From the NCBI GenBank assembly GCA_016182615.1, contig JACPGF010000372.1, forward strand, positions 1 to 39,537: a stretch of DNA of 39,537 nt. The letters run 5' to 3'. A program made the position numbers and the translations under genes. This DNA comes from Ignavibacteriales bacterium (lineage in GTDB: Bacteria > Bacteroidota > Ignavibacteria > Ignavibacteriales > Ignavibacteriaceae). This document shows, one piece after another, positions 1 to 7,554 of the stretch. The stretch's first letter is position 1; each line of letters begins with the position of its first letter. A model generated the notes under the pieces. That model made no database searches and had not been told where the DNA came from. It saw nothing but the letters and a program-made list of their open reading frames with translations.

Positions 1-913
1 ACTGCAATTCTTCTTTAAGCAGCTCTGCTGCACGTTCAGACATGTTGCCAAATATTTTATCACGCAGTTTATCTTCGGCTATTTTCAACGAAAGTGCAAG
101 ATCCCGCCTGTCAACTTCTTTCAATATTCTTTGTATATCTTTATTTTGTATTTGCACGATGTCATCAAACAGGAACATGAGCCGTTTAATTTCGGTAGCA
201 ACATCACTGTCTATTTCTTCAATTTTGTTTAGAATTTCTTTGCTGACGCTGACATTTGTTCTGTTTAATATGGTTGCAAGGCTTTTCGTTCCGCCAATTT
301 TACTAACTGATTGATTCATCGAGAAGCCGGCGAGATCATCTACCACTTTTTCTATTTGCTTAAGTGTTTGTGGAGATATTTTCCCAAGCGTGGCAATGCG
401 GTATGCAACTTCTCCCCGCAAATCATCAGGCAGTTCCTTAAGCGCGTTTGCAGTTTGTTCGGGGTTAAGGTGCGATAGTATCAGCGCGATTGTTTGCGGG
501 TGTTCTTTGTTCAAAAATCCTACCAGTTGGGTTGAGTCAGCTTTTTTAAGTACATCAAAACCCTTCAGTGTAGTCAAGTTCCTTACCTTCTCGATAATTT
601 CCAAGGCCTTATTCATGCCGAATGATTTTTCAAGAACGCGCTGAGCGTATTCGAGCCCGCCTTCAAGCATGTATTCACGGGCAACTATCAGATTATGAAA
701 ATCTTTTGTTACGTTCTGCGCTATATTCGAAGGAATGTTTTTTACTTTGGTTATTTCCGCGGAGATCATTTCAACATCCATCGGATCAACATATTTTAAT
801 ACCTGCGAAGCCGTATCAACATCAAGGGCAACCATCAGCAGAGCTGTCTTCTGAAGCCCTTTCAGATCGGCATAGGGGTCTTTTTTCGGGATTTTACTAT
901 TTGTTTTGCTCAT
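1..913 (-). CDS. fliG: Flagellar motor switch protein FliG (3' end cut by window edge)
   Basis: FliG is the rotor component of the flagellar C-ring that joins the MS-ring protein FliF and interacts with the stator. Reading the minus strand from ATG at 913 gives an open frame of about 304 residues to the window edge. It begins MSKTNSKIPKKDPYADLKGL and continues through the middle-domain pattern 'FLNKEHPQTIALILSHLNPEQTA' and an armadillo-like helical middle. The charged-ridge C-terminal region follows ('DDIVQIQNKDIQRILKEVD'), but the last 30-40 residues of a typical 335-345 aa FliG lie outside the window. The start follows the fliF stop by two bases, so it is probably translated by coupling. 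It is the last visible gene of the flgB-flgC-orf-fliE-fliF-fliG operon. The identification rests on sequence pattern plus gene order and is firm. Confidence 0.95.
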   Translation of the reverse strand, partial: MSKTNSKIPKKDPYADLKGLQKTALLMVALDVDTASQVLKYVDPMDVEMISAEITKVKNIPSNIAQNVTKDFHNLIVAREYMLEGGLEYAQRVLEKSFGMNKALEIIEKVRNLTTLKGFDVLKKADSTQLVGFLNKEHPQTIALILSHLNPEQTANALKELPDDLRGEVAYRIATLGKISPQTLKQIEKVVDDLAGFSMNQSVSKIGGTKSLATILNRTNVSVSKEILNKIEEIDSDVATEIKRLMFLFDDIVQIQNKDIQRILKEVDRRDLALSLKIAEDKLRDKIFGNMSERAAELLKEELQ

Positions 914-915
914 TG

Positions 916-2559
916 TTATGCGCCCTCGAAATCGTCTTCACGCAGCCAGAGGTTAATAAGCTTTGCTGCCTCAACCGGATTCTTTTGCACGTAATTAACT
1001 ATTTTATCGTGCATTGCTTTCCGTTCAAGTGCATCGTTGCTTACTTCGTCTTCAATATCACCAACCTCAATTAATGCTCTGCTTTGTTTTGGGCTTTCCA
1101 AACCTGCCATCGAACCGTTTCCGCCTTGCGGCAATGCTCCGCCACCCATTCCGATACCGGCTCCGGCAAATGCCATCGAAGCCATATCGCCTACCGAGCC
1201 CATTCTTCCGATGACAATTTTCTCATTCTTCAACCGTTTCAATAAACCCTTAAGGATAAACAGCGCTGCAATAATACCAAACAAGCCAACAATCAGGTTA
1301 GACATCTGATCAAACTTCATGGTCATAAAGCCACTTTCTTCGGTTTCAATGCCGTTCTGTGTTTCAAAAGCCATGCTTACAACCGAGACCTGATCGTTCC
1401 GTTGCGGGTTAATGCCAACCGACTGGCTGATGATGTTTTCAAGTTTTTTCATCTGTTCATCGGAGCGGGGTTCCATAATGGTTTTTGGATTTCCCTGCTC
1501 ATCTTTACCCTGTTTCGGTATGCCGTTTATAACTGCCGCGAGTGTCATACGTTTCACGTTTCCAACACCTTCAATTACCTTTTGAATTGTTTTGCTTACT
1601 TCGTAATTGGTGGTTTGGTTTTGGGTAATAACAACATTGGAATCACTGATTGATTTTCCACCGCTCTCCGATTTTACTGTCTGCTCGCTTATTGCAACTT
1701 GTGTTTCAGGATCATACAGCTCCATCGTTTTTTCAACTTGGTTAAAATCGATTTCGGCATTTACTTTAACTACCGAATTGCCGTAACCTAACACGTTATC
1801 GAGAATGCTTTGTGCTTTTCCTGCAAGATAATTTTCAACAGCACTTTTCAATTCGTATTGTTTACCGGTAAAATTGCCAAACGGACCGTAATCATTCTGG
1901 CGTGAAAGCAAATTACCTTTTGTGTCAACGATGGTAACTTTATCCGGCTTCAGTCCTTCAACACTGCTGGCGATAAGATGCGAAATACCTTGAATGTTAT
2001 TTTGTGTCAGTACGGTAGAGGACGCTAACTTTAACACCACTGATGCGGTCGGGTCTTTTTGTTCGTCTTTAAAAACTGAGCGTGCCGGAAAAACTACCTG
2101 TACCCGTGCATTTTCAATACCGGATTGCTGCATGATGGTACGGGATAATTCACCTTCGATTGCACGTTTGTAGTTCAGTTTTTGCATAAAGTCAGACATA
2201 CCCATCGTGTTCTTGTCAAATATTTCATAGCCAATGGTTCCGGTGCTGGGTATTCCCTTGGTTGCCAGCTGCAGGCGTGCCTCGTAAACTTTTTCTTTGG
2301 GTACTTTTATAGTCTGTTCGTTATCTTCGATTTTATATGGAATTTTTTGCGCGTTCAGGTGCTCAATTACTTTGCCCGCGTCTTCAGTCGAAAGTTTGGT
2401 GTAGAGGACGGTGTAATTTGGCTCATTAAAAATAAAAAGCACAAACACCAACAGCACAATTGTTATAATTGCCAAACCCCCGATGAGCATGCGCTGCTGC
2501 ATCGAGAGCTTGTTAAAAATTTCAACAAAATTATTAAAATAGTTTTTCTTAGGTTCCAC
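916..2559 (-). CDS. fliF: Flagellar MS-ring protein FliF
   Basis: FliF forms the membrane-embedded MS ring on which the flagellar rod, export gate and C-ring assemble. The 547-aa length is normal for the family. A first membrane helix is seen at about residues 24-44, followed by the YscJ/FliF ring-building domain ('NYTVLYTKLSTEDAGKVIEHL', then 'RAIEGELSRTI'). A second membrane helix lies at about 418-440. The cytoplasmic tail ends in the FliG-binding segment 'EAAKLINLWLREDD'. It sits three bases downstream of fliE and two bases upstream of fliG. A glycine/methionine-rich linker at about 460-485, between the second helix and the FliG-binding tail, is low complexity. No defect is visible. Confidence 0.97.
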   Translation of the reverse strand: MEPKKNYFNNFVEIFNKLSMQQRMLIGGLAIITIVLLVFVLFIFNEPNYTVLYTKLSTEDAGKVIEHLNAQKIPYKIEDNEQTIKVPKEKVYEARLQLATKGIPSTGTIGYEIFDKNTMGMSDFMQKLNYKRAIEGELSRTIMQQSGIENARVQVVFPARSVFKDEQKDPTASVVLKLASSTVLTQNNIQGISHLIASSVEGLKPDKVTIVDTKGNLLSRQNDYGPFGNFTGKQYELKSAVENYLAGKAQSILDNVLGYGNSVVKVNAEIDFNQVEKTMELYDPETQVAISEQTVKSESGGKSISDSNVVITQNQTTNYEVSKTIQKVIEGVGNVKRMTLAAVINGIPKQGKDEQGNPKTIMEPRSDEQMKKLENIISQSVGINPQRNDQVSVVSMAFETQNGIETEESGFMTMKFDQMSNLIVGLFGIIAALFILKGLLKRLKNEKIVIGRMGSVGDMASMAFAGAGIGMGGGALPQGGNGSMAGLESPKQSRALIEVGDIEDEVSNDALERKAMHDKIVNYVQKNPVEAAKLINLWLREDDFEGA

Positions 2560-2562
2560 GGC

Positions 2563-2847
2563 TTATTGCATCCTTGTCAACTCTCGGTACATATCAAGTG
2601 TTTTATTTCTGATTTCCATGAGCAGTTCCAAGCTGGTTTTAGCTTTTTCACCTGCAATCATCACTTCATGGAGTTCAACATTTTTTCCGTTCATAAAATC
2701 GTTGGTCATCTGCGATGAGTTCAACTGATCTGCATTAACATCTTTTACAAAACCCTGTAGAACATCCGCGAACGGATTGTTCTCGTTTTGCACTTTCGGT
2801 CCCTCGAAAGGAACCATATATCTTTGTCTTAATTCATTAATTTGCAT
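2563..2847 (-). CDS. fliE: Flagellar hook-basal body protein FliE
   Basis: FliE connects the MS ring to the proximal rod. The 94-aa product starts MQINELRQRYMVPFEG and has the typical FliE C-terminal helical part ('VMIAGEKAKTSLELLMEIRNKTLDMYRELTRMQ'), close to the canonical ending in which paired helices carry 'A..A...L......I.NK....Y.E...M'. The frame is open further upstream to 2889, but the start at 2847 is preferred because it follows a strong GGAGG ribosome-binding site and gives a family-sized protein. It begins one base after the stop of the upstream 77-aa ORF, so the binding site lies inside that ORF's last codons. Confidence 0.93.
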   Translation of the reverse strand: MQINELRQRYMVPFEGPKVQNENNPFADVLQGFVKDVNADQLNSSQMTNDFMNGKNVELHEVMIAGEKAKTSLELLMEIRNKTLDMYRELTRMQ

Positions 2848-2848
2848 T

Positions 2849-3082
2849 TTACATCCTCCGGTCAAACATCGAGCCGACCGAGACACCACTCATTTTACCG
2901 CTTCTCTGGTAAAAGTGATAGTCTTGAATTTCGGTTTTTTGTTCAGGATACATGTTTATAAAAAAAGCTTTTTCTTCGGTAGAGATAGCAGTGGCAGCCT
3001 GTGGTTGTAATGCTGCGGGGCGCGTAGTGCGCTGCATTGCATAAGCGTTGTAATTTCCGGTAAGGGTATTGTCTATTTTCAT
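2849..3082 (-). CDS. Small protein of unknown function inside the flagellar rod operon
   Basis: This 77-aa protein is not recognised. It has no signal peptide or membrane helix. The N-terminal 30 residues are polar and Ala/Gln/Thr-rich ('RPAALQPQAATAIS'). A more ordered segment follows ('EEKAFFINMYPEQKTEIQDYHFYQRSGKMSGVSVGSMFDRRM'), rich in aromatic residues and ending in a basic tail. It is very likely a real gene: it starts one base after the flgC stop, ends one base before the fliE start, and its 3' end carries the fliE ribosome-binding site. The position between flgC and fliE suggests a rod or basal-body accessory factor, but that is inference from context only. Confidence 0.75.
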   Translation of the reverse strand: MKIDNTLTGNYNAYAMQRTTRPAALQPQAATAISTEEKAFFINMYPEQKTEIQDYHFYQRSGKMSGVSVGSMFDRRM

Positions 3083-3083
3083 G

Positions 3084-3575
3084 TTATATCTCTAATGAGT
3101 TTTTTGCTATATCTTTAGAAGCGTTAAAAGCGGTAACGTTTGCCTCGTAACCGCGGGTAGCAGCAATCATATCAACCATTTCAGTAATAACGTTCACGTT
3201 AGGCATACTTACATAACCGTCTTTGCTTGCATCCGGATGGTCTGGCATGTAAACCATCGCGCCGGGTTTGTCGTCAATCAATTCTTTCATTTCCATTTTT
3301 GGCTCAGTAACCGTAATGGTGCTTGCAAACGAAGGGTTAATCAGGTGCTGCCCGTCGGATTGTCTCATAGCCAAGGTTGAGTTAGGTGCACTGGTAATAA
3401 TTTCGCCTTTGTCGTTCGTTACACGCAAGTATTTTCTCTGATACGGAATTCCCTTGTCGGTCTTTGTCGTATCGATATTAGCGATATTCTCCGCGATGAG
3501 GTCCATTTTTTTGCGCTGAACACCCATACCGCCTGCGCTAATTTTAAAACCGCCGAAATTAAGGTTGACTCTCAT
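3084..3575 (-). CDS. flgC: Flagellar basal-body rod protein FlgC
   Basis: FlgC is one of the proximal rod proteins, exported through the flagellar type III apparatus. The 163-aa product has the conserved N-terminal rod/hook motif 'KISAGGMGVQRKKMDLIAENIANIDTTKT' (about residues 11-39). It also has the C-terminal FlgC signature 'PNVNVITEMVDMIAATRGYEANVTAFNASKDIAKNSLEI', which forms the coiled-coil partner helix. The start ATG overlaps the flgB stop by four bases (ATGA), a classical translational-coupling arrangement. Length and both termini fit the family, so no truncation is seen. Confidence 0.97.
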   Translation of the reverse strand: MRVNLNFGGFKISAGGMGVQRKKMDLIAENIANIDTTKTDKGIPYQRKYLRVTNDKGEIITSAPNSTLAMRQSDGQHLINPSFASTITVTEPKMEMKELIDDKPGAMVYMPDHPDASKDGYVSMPNVNVITEMVDMIAATRGYEANVTAFNASKDIAKNSLEI

Positions 3576-3964
3576 CCTCTATTTCCTTTTATTACTTCCT
3601 GGTACGTTCTGTAATATGAACTGATTTTTTTTGCTGCGAATCTAAAAAGGATAGTGTTTTCTGCCAGATCCGACATTTCCTTATCAATATTAACGTTGTT
3701 AATACCCGAATTATAATCCGTGTCATCCTGCTGCACGCGCAGGTTCATGTCACTCAGGTTATCCTGTTCAGACAATCCCAAGTGCTTCCCGTTTGTTTGC
3801 TTCATGGCTGAGCTTATACCTTCTTCGAACAAATCGTCGAACACAACTTCTTCTCTTTTGTAATACTCGGTATTAACATTCGCGATGTTTCTATTTATCA
3901 CCTTCTGCCGTATAGAGGCTAGGTTGATGAAATTTTCGAGGTTTTGTATTGTACTGTTTGCCAT
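3572..3964 (-). CDS. flgB: Flagellar basal-body rod protein FlgB
   Basis: FlgB is the proximal rod protein nearest the MS ring/FliE. The 130-aa product shows the N-terminal rod pattern 'LASIRQKVINRNIANVNTEYYKREEVVFDDLFEE' and a C-terminal helix ('NIDKEMSDLAENTILFRFAAKKISSYYRTYQEVIKG'). This matches the FlgB layout with a variable centre. It is the first gene of the flagellar operon: no gene lies in the 307 bases upstream, which contain a sigma-54-like -24 element. The ribosome-binding site is weak and A-rich. Confidence 0.95.
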   Translation of the reverse strand: MANSTIQNLENFINLASIRQKVINRNIANVNTEYYKREEVVFDDLFEEGISSAMKQTNGKHLGLSEQDNLSDMNLRVQQDDTDYNSGINNVNIDKEMSDLAENTILFRFAAKKISSYYRTYQEVIKGNRG

Positions 3965-3990
3965 AATTTTGTCTTTTTATTTAACCTGTT

Positions 3991-4010
3991 AAGCCAAAAT
4001 TAGTGCCAAA
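3991..4010 (-). promoter_or_regulatory. Candidate sigma-54 (RpoN) promoter of the flgB operon
   Basis: Read on the minus strand, the site is TTTGGCAC-TAATT-TTGGC. The -24 box TGGCAC is perfect and is followed, at the correct five-base spacing, by TTGG instead of the consensus TTGC. The -12 position is therefore imperfect. A start site near 3981 would leave a leader of about 17 bases before flgB. The ten bases TGGCACTAAT are identical to the start of the much better site upstream of the chemotaxis operon, which supports a shared function. Confidence 0.5.
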
Positions 4011-4189
4011 GATTTCCGGGGGGACGTTTTACTGTTGTTAAAGGTACATATTTTTCCACGCTGGCTGGTTAAGATACCGCAGGTGGTTTCGCGTTAATGG
4101 TAAAAGCAGGTTTTATAAGGGTTTAGGGATTTTAAAAGAGCGGGGTGTTTCTAATTGCCAAACAACCGGATGGCTTTATCTGCAATAAT

Positions 4190-4212
4190 AAGCCCGCCGG
4201 AAGACGGGGCTT
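4190..4212 (-). terminator. Probable rho-independent terminator of the chemotaxis operon
   Basis: Read on the minus strand, the arms AAGCCC and GGGCTT form a six-base-pair stem, extendable by one G-C pair with a bulge. The stem is followed by TATTATTG, a short T-rich tail. It lies about 60 bases after the last chemotaxis-operon stop (4272). The interrupted U tract makes it a moderate candidate. Confidence 0.5.
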
Positions 4213-4271
4213 TAACTTTACAAAAATATGGAAGAAAAAATTCATGGCTAATATTCACCAAACGGTAACTA

Positions 4272-4517
4272 TTAATCAGAATAATCGAGCACGATGCTCT
4301 TTGTTTCTCCGCATGTACAAATGAATTTTATTTCTTTAATATTGTCGTTCTGGTCTTTTTTAAGAACAATCTTTACCCCGTCGGCGCTATCCTCTTCTAT
4401 CGATATTTTGGATATTCCGGATATAGTTACGCAACGCGACTTGATGACATTTCCGCTCCGGTCTTCTTCCCGGTGCGAAATCTCTTTGTACATCATGTCC
4501 TGAAATTCTTCTGCCAT
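4272..4517 (-). CDS. Small protein of unknown function, translationally coupled to cheB
   Basis: This 81-aa protein is not recognised. It has no signal peptide or membrane helix. The first 25 residues are acidic and basic (MAEEFQDMMYKEISHREEDRS). The rest looks beta-rich ('CVTISGISKISIEE', 'GVKIVLKKDQNDNIKEIKFICTCGETKSIVLDYSD'). A Cys-Thr-Cys-Gly motif near the C-terminus, plus one further Cys at about position 29, could bind a metal, but three cysteines alone prove nothing. The start codon overlaps the cheB stop by one base (TAATG), so it is almost certainly co-translated with cheB. It is the last gene of the chemotaxis operon. A role in chemotaxis is inferred from position only. Confidence 0.75.
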   Translation of the reverse strand: MAEEFQDMMYKEISHREEDRSGNVIKSRCVTISGISKISIEEDSADGVKIVLKKDQNDNIKEIKFICTCGETKSIVLDYSD

Positions 4518-5587
4518 TATTTTATAAACTTGTTTATTGTTTCTGCAATATTTTTCAGCGGAACTACCGAATCTGCCAAACCGGCATCAACAATAGCTTT
4601 AGGCATACCGTACACCACGCAGGATTCTTCATCCTGGGCAATAGCGTAACCGCCTGCCCGCTTTAGCTCTTTAATACCTTCAAAGCCGTCTTTACCCATA
4701 CCGGTCATGATAACACCAAGCATGTTTTTGCCATACACATTAAATACCGATTTCATCATCACATCAACCGCCGGGCGGTGCAAAGTGCTTGCAGGCTCAT
4801 CGGTTATCTGTATTTTTATTCTGCCCAGCCCCATTTCCTTTATGTGCATGTGAAAACCTCCCGGAGCGATATAAACTACTCCGGATTTCACTTCTTCATC
4901 ATTTTCAGCTTCTTTTACCTTTACCTGCGACATACTGTCCAGGCGGTCAGCCAACGATTTTGTAAACTTTGGCGGCATATGCTGAACGATAAACATAGGC
5001 ACCCTCATATTTTCAGGTAATAATGGTATCACCTGCTGCAAAGACAATGGCCCTCCGGTAGATACACCCAATGCAATGCTCTTAATCAGCATCGAGGGGG
5101 TGCTATAAGTTTTCCGCGGTATGTCAGCGATGGTTTCTCCAGGCATCCGGAACCTCAGTATCCGGCTTTTCATCCGTGCCTGTTTTGCAATTACCTTTAC
5201 CTTGTGGATGAGCTCTTCTTTTATCTTCGAAATATTTATGCTTACGTAAGACATCTCTTTCGGGATAAAATCCACAGCCCCTAGTTCTAAGGCTTTTAGT
5301 GTCGAGTCCGCACCTTCGGTTGTTAAAGAACTTACCATGATGACCGGGGTCGGGCATTCTTCCATAATTCTTTTCAAAGCGGTTAAACCATCCATCACGG
5401 GCATTTCAATATCCAGAGTCACCACATCAGGTTTCAGTGTCCTCACTTTTTCAAGTGCCTCAGCTCCGTCTCTTGCCGTGGCGATAATTTCAACCGAGGG
5501 GTCTGAACTTAACATAAGCGAGAGCGATTTCCGCATAAAAGCAGAATCATCAACAATAATAACGCGTGTCTTTTCTTCTAAACTCAA
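4517..5587 (-). CDS. cheB: Chemotaxis response regulator protein-glutamate methylesterase CheB
   Basis: CheB removes methyl groups from (and deamidates) receptor glutamates, giving adaptation opposite to CheR. The 356-aa protein has an N-terminal receiver domain with the acidic pair D13/D14, phospho-acceptor D59 ('DVVTLDIEMPVMDG'), a switch Ser in 'MVSS' and Lys110. A linker follows, then the methylesterase domain with the catalytic triad S176 ('GVSTGGP'), H203 ('VQHMPP') and D300 ('MTGMGKDGFEG'). All key residues are present. Its start overlaps the cheA stop by four bases, so CheA and CheB are probably made together and CheA is the likely phosphodonor. Confidence 0.97.
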   Translation of the reverse strand: MSLEEKTRVIIVDDSAFMRKSLSLMLSSDPSVEIIATARDGAEALEKVRTLKPDVVTLDIEMPVMDGLTALKRIMEECPTPVIMVSSLTTEGADSTLKALELGAVDFIPKEMSYVSINISKIKEELIHKVKVIAKQARMKSRILRFRMPGETIADIPRKTYSTPSMLIKSIALGVSTGGPLSLQQVIPLLPENMRVPMFIVQHMPPKFTKSLADRLDSMSQVKVKEAENDEEVKSGVVYIAPGGFHMHIKEMGLGRIKIQITDEPASTLHRPAVDVMMKSVFNVYGKNMLGVIMTGMGKDGFEGIKELKRAGGYAIAQDEESCVVYGMPKAIVDAGLADSVVPLKNIAETINKFIK

Positions 5588-7521
5588 TGATGCACCTGAT
5601 GTAATATTTCTGCCAGATCCAAAATCATGACCACTCTTCCATCTCCCATAATGGTGGACCCAGCTATTCCTTTTACATTACCAAGATAGCTGCCTAATGA
5701 TTTAATTACAACTTCTTTTTGACCTATTAATGCGTTTACTTTTATGCCAAATTTCCGTTCGGCAAGTGCTAAAACAACAATATATTGCCATTCGCTCTCG
5801 TTTTTAACTTTTGCCCGGTACAATATATCCCCTACATCGAATAACGGCAATACTGCATCACGCAGCTTTATTACCTCTTTACCTTTTACGGTATATATTT
5901 GTCCCGAGTGCAGGCGTACTACTTCCAGCACGGAGTTTAACGGAACCACTACAATTTCTTTGCCTATTTCAACCAGCAGGCCCTGAATAATAGCCAGGGT
6001 AAGCGGCAGTTTAATAATAAATTTTGTGCCTATACCCGGTTCGGATTCTATATTGATGACACCACGCAGCTTTGTGACATTGGTTTTTACTACATCAAGC
6101 CCGACACCCCGGCCCGAAATATTTGTCAGTTTTTCCGCGGTTGAAAAACCAGGGAGAAACAAAAAATTATATACCTCTTGTTTAGTAAGCTCTTTTGCCC
6201 TTTCCGCGTTGATAAACCCCTTCTCAACGGATTTCTTCCTGATATACTCTACATCAATACCATTACCATCATCCTGAACGATAATGATAATATTATTTCC
6301 TTCATGTTCTGCAGTAAGTGTTATTACGCCTTCATCGGGTTTACCTTTTAACCTGCGTTTTTCAGGCAGTTCAACTCCATGATCGAAGGCATTTCTGACA
6401 AGGTGCACAAGCGGATCATTGATTTCTTCGATAAGTGTCTTATCAAGTTCAGTATCTTCACCCACTATTTCCAAGCGTACCAGTTTACCACCCTCGCGGG
6501 CCATATCCCTGACAACACGGGGAAATTTGTTAAACGATTTCCCAATTTTAATCATGCGGGTTTTCATTACCGCCAATTGTAATTCAGTGGTCATTAAATC
6601 TATCTGACGGGACACCTCACCCAAATCCCGCGCGATTTTGGTTCCCTCGTATTGGAGGGTTGCTTCCGTATAAACTTGCGAGAGCCGGTTACGGCCCAAT
6701 ACCAATTCCGAAACGATATTAAGCAAATCATCCAGCCTTTTAACATCAACACGGATAACATTTTCTACAACTTTACCCTCGGTAACTTCTTTGCCGGCCG
6801 GTTTGTCTTTAGCAATTACCGGACCTTTAGCTTGCAATACAGGAGCTGTTTCCGTCTCTTTTTCTTCCTCATGCTCGTCCGGAGAAAGTTCATCCTGCTC
6901 GTAAATATCAACAATTGGTATAGTGATTTCAGTTTTTTCAGAAACCGGCACGGCCGCGGCTTCAGTCGCTGTCGCAGCTTTTTTACTTTTTCTGGTTTTC
7001 TTTTCTTTTACCGGTTTTATAGGCTGTTCGCTCGATGGAGCAGCTTCTACAACTTGTACCGGTGCGGTGCCCGGCTGCCCGTTTTCGTCCGGTGCTTCCA
7101 TACCGGGGTTCTCAAGCAGGAAAACCAATACCCTGACAACAACATCGGTATCATAATCTTCGTTCAATTTCGTTTCGATAACCGAAAGTAACGCCTTCAT
7201 CGAGTCGTATGCCTTCAGTATTCCATCCATCAGGAAAACATTAAGTTTTATTTCACCTTTCCTGAGTTTGTTTAGCAGGTCTTCGGCATGATGCGTCAGA
7301 GACATCAGTTTTTCCAGCCCTAAAAATCCTGAAGTTCCTTTTACCGTGTGAAAAGCCCTAAAAACTTTATTCAGCAAATCCAGATCTTCCGGATTTTTTT
7401 CCAACTCCATCAAATCAAGGTCTAATTGTTCCAACAGCTCTTTGGTTTCAATCATAAAGCTGTCAAAAATTTCCTGCATTTCAGGGTCGCGTAGTATGGC
7501 GTATTGGTCGTCAGCGCTCAT
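5584..7521 (-). CDS. cheA: Chemotaxis histidine kinase CheA
   Basis: CheA autophosphorylates in response to receptors and passes phosphate to CheY and CheB. The 645-aa protein has an Hpt domain with phospho-accepting H58 ('AFHTVKGTSGFLGL'). A low-complexity linker at about 145-250 is rich in Lys, Ala, Pro and Glu. The dimerisation domain follows ('VIRVDVKRLDDLLNIVSELVLGRNRL', about 255-280), then the ATPase domain with N-box 'HLVRNAFDHG' (N377), G1 'VQDDGNGID' and G2 'GRGVGLDVV', and a C-terminal CheW-like domain (about 510-640). No recognisable P2 response-regulator docking domain lies between Hpt and dimerisation domains; the linker takes its place. It is flanked by a cheZ-like gene upstream and by cheB. 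Confidence 0.97.
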   Translation of the reverse strand: MSADDQYAILRDPEMQEIFDSFMIETKELLEQLDLDLMELEKNPEDLDLLNKVFRAFHTVKGTSGFLGLEKLMSLTHHAEDLLNKLRKGEIKLNVFLMDGILKAYDSMKALLSVIETKLNEDYDTDVVVRVLVFLLENPGMEAPDENGQPGTAPVQVVEAAPSSEQPIKPVKEKKTRKSKKAATATEAAAVPVSEKTEITIPIVDIYEQDELSPDEHEEEKETETAPVLQAKGPVIAKDKPAGKEVTEGKVVENVIRVDVKRLDDLLNIVSELVLGRNRLSQVYTEATLQYEGTKIARDLGEVSRQIDLMTTELQLAVMKTRMIKIGKSFNKFPRVVRDMAREGGKLVRLEIVGEDTELDKTLIEEINDPLVHLVRNAFDHGVELPEKRRLKGKPDEGVITLTAEHEGNNIIIIVQDDGNGIDVEYIRKKSVEKGFINAERAKELTKQEVYNFLFLPGFSTAEKLTNISGRGVGLDVVKTNVTKLRGVINIESEPGIGTKFIIKLPLTLAIIQGLLVEIGKEIVVVPLNSVLEVVRLHSGQIYTVKGKEVIKLRDAVLPLFDVGDILYRAKVKNESEWQYIVVLALAERKFGIKVNALIGQKEVVIKSLGSYLGNVKGIAGSTIMGDGRVVMILDLAEILHQVHH

Positions 7522-7554
7522 GGCAAAACAATTCTTAAAATGAAAAAAATCCGG

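Larger units (their letters stand above)
3965..4271. other. Intergenic region between the chemotaxis and flagellar operons
   Basis: No gene is seen in these 307 bases. The segment contains the sigma-54-like element of flgB near its left end and a terminator-like hairpin for the chemotaxis operon near its right end. Both neighbouring operons point left. The remainder is unremarkable. Confidence 0.7.
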
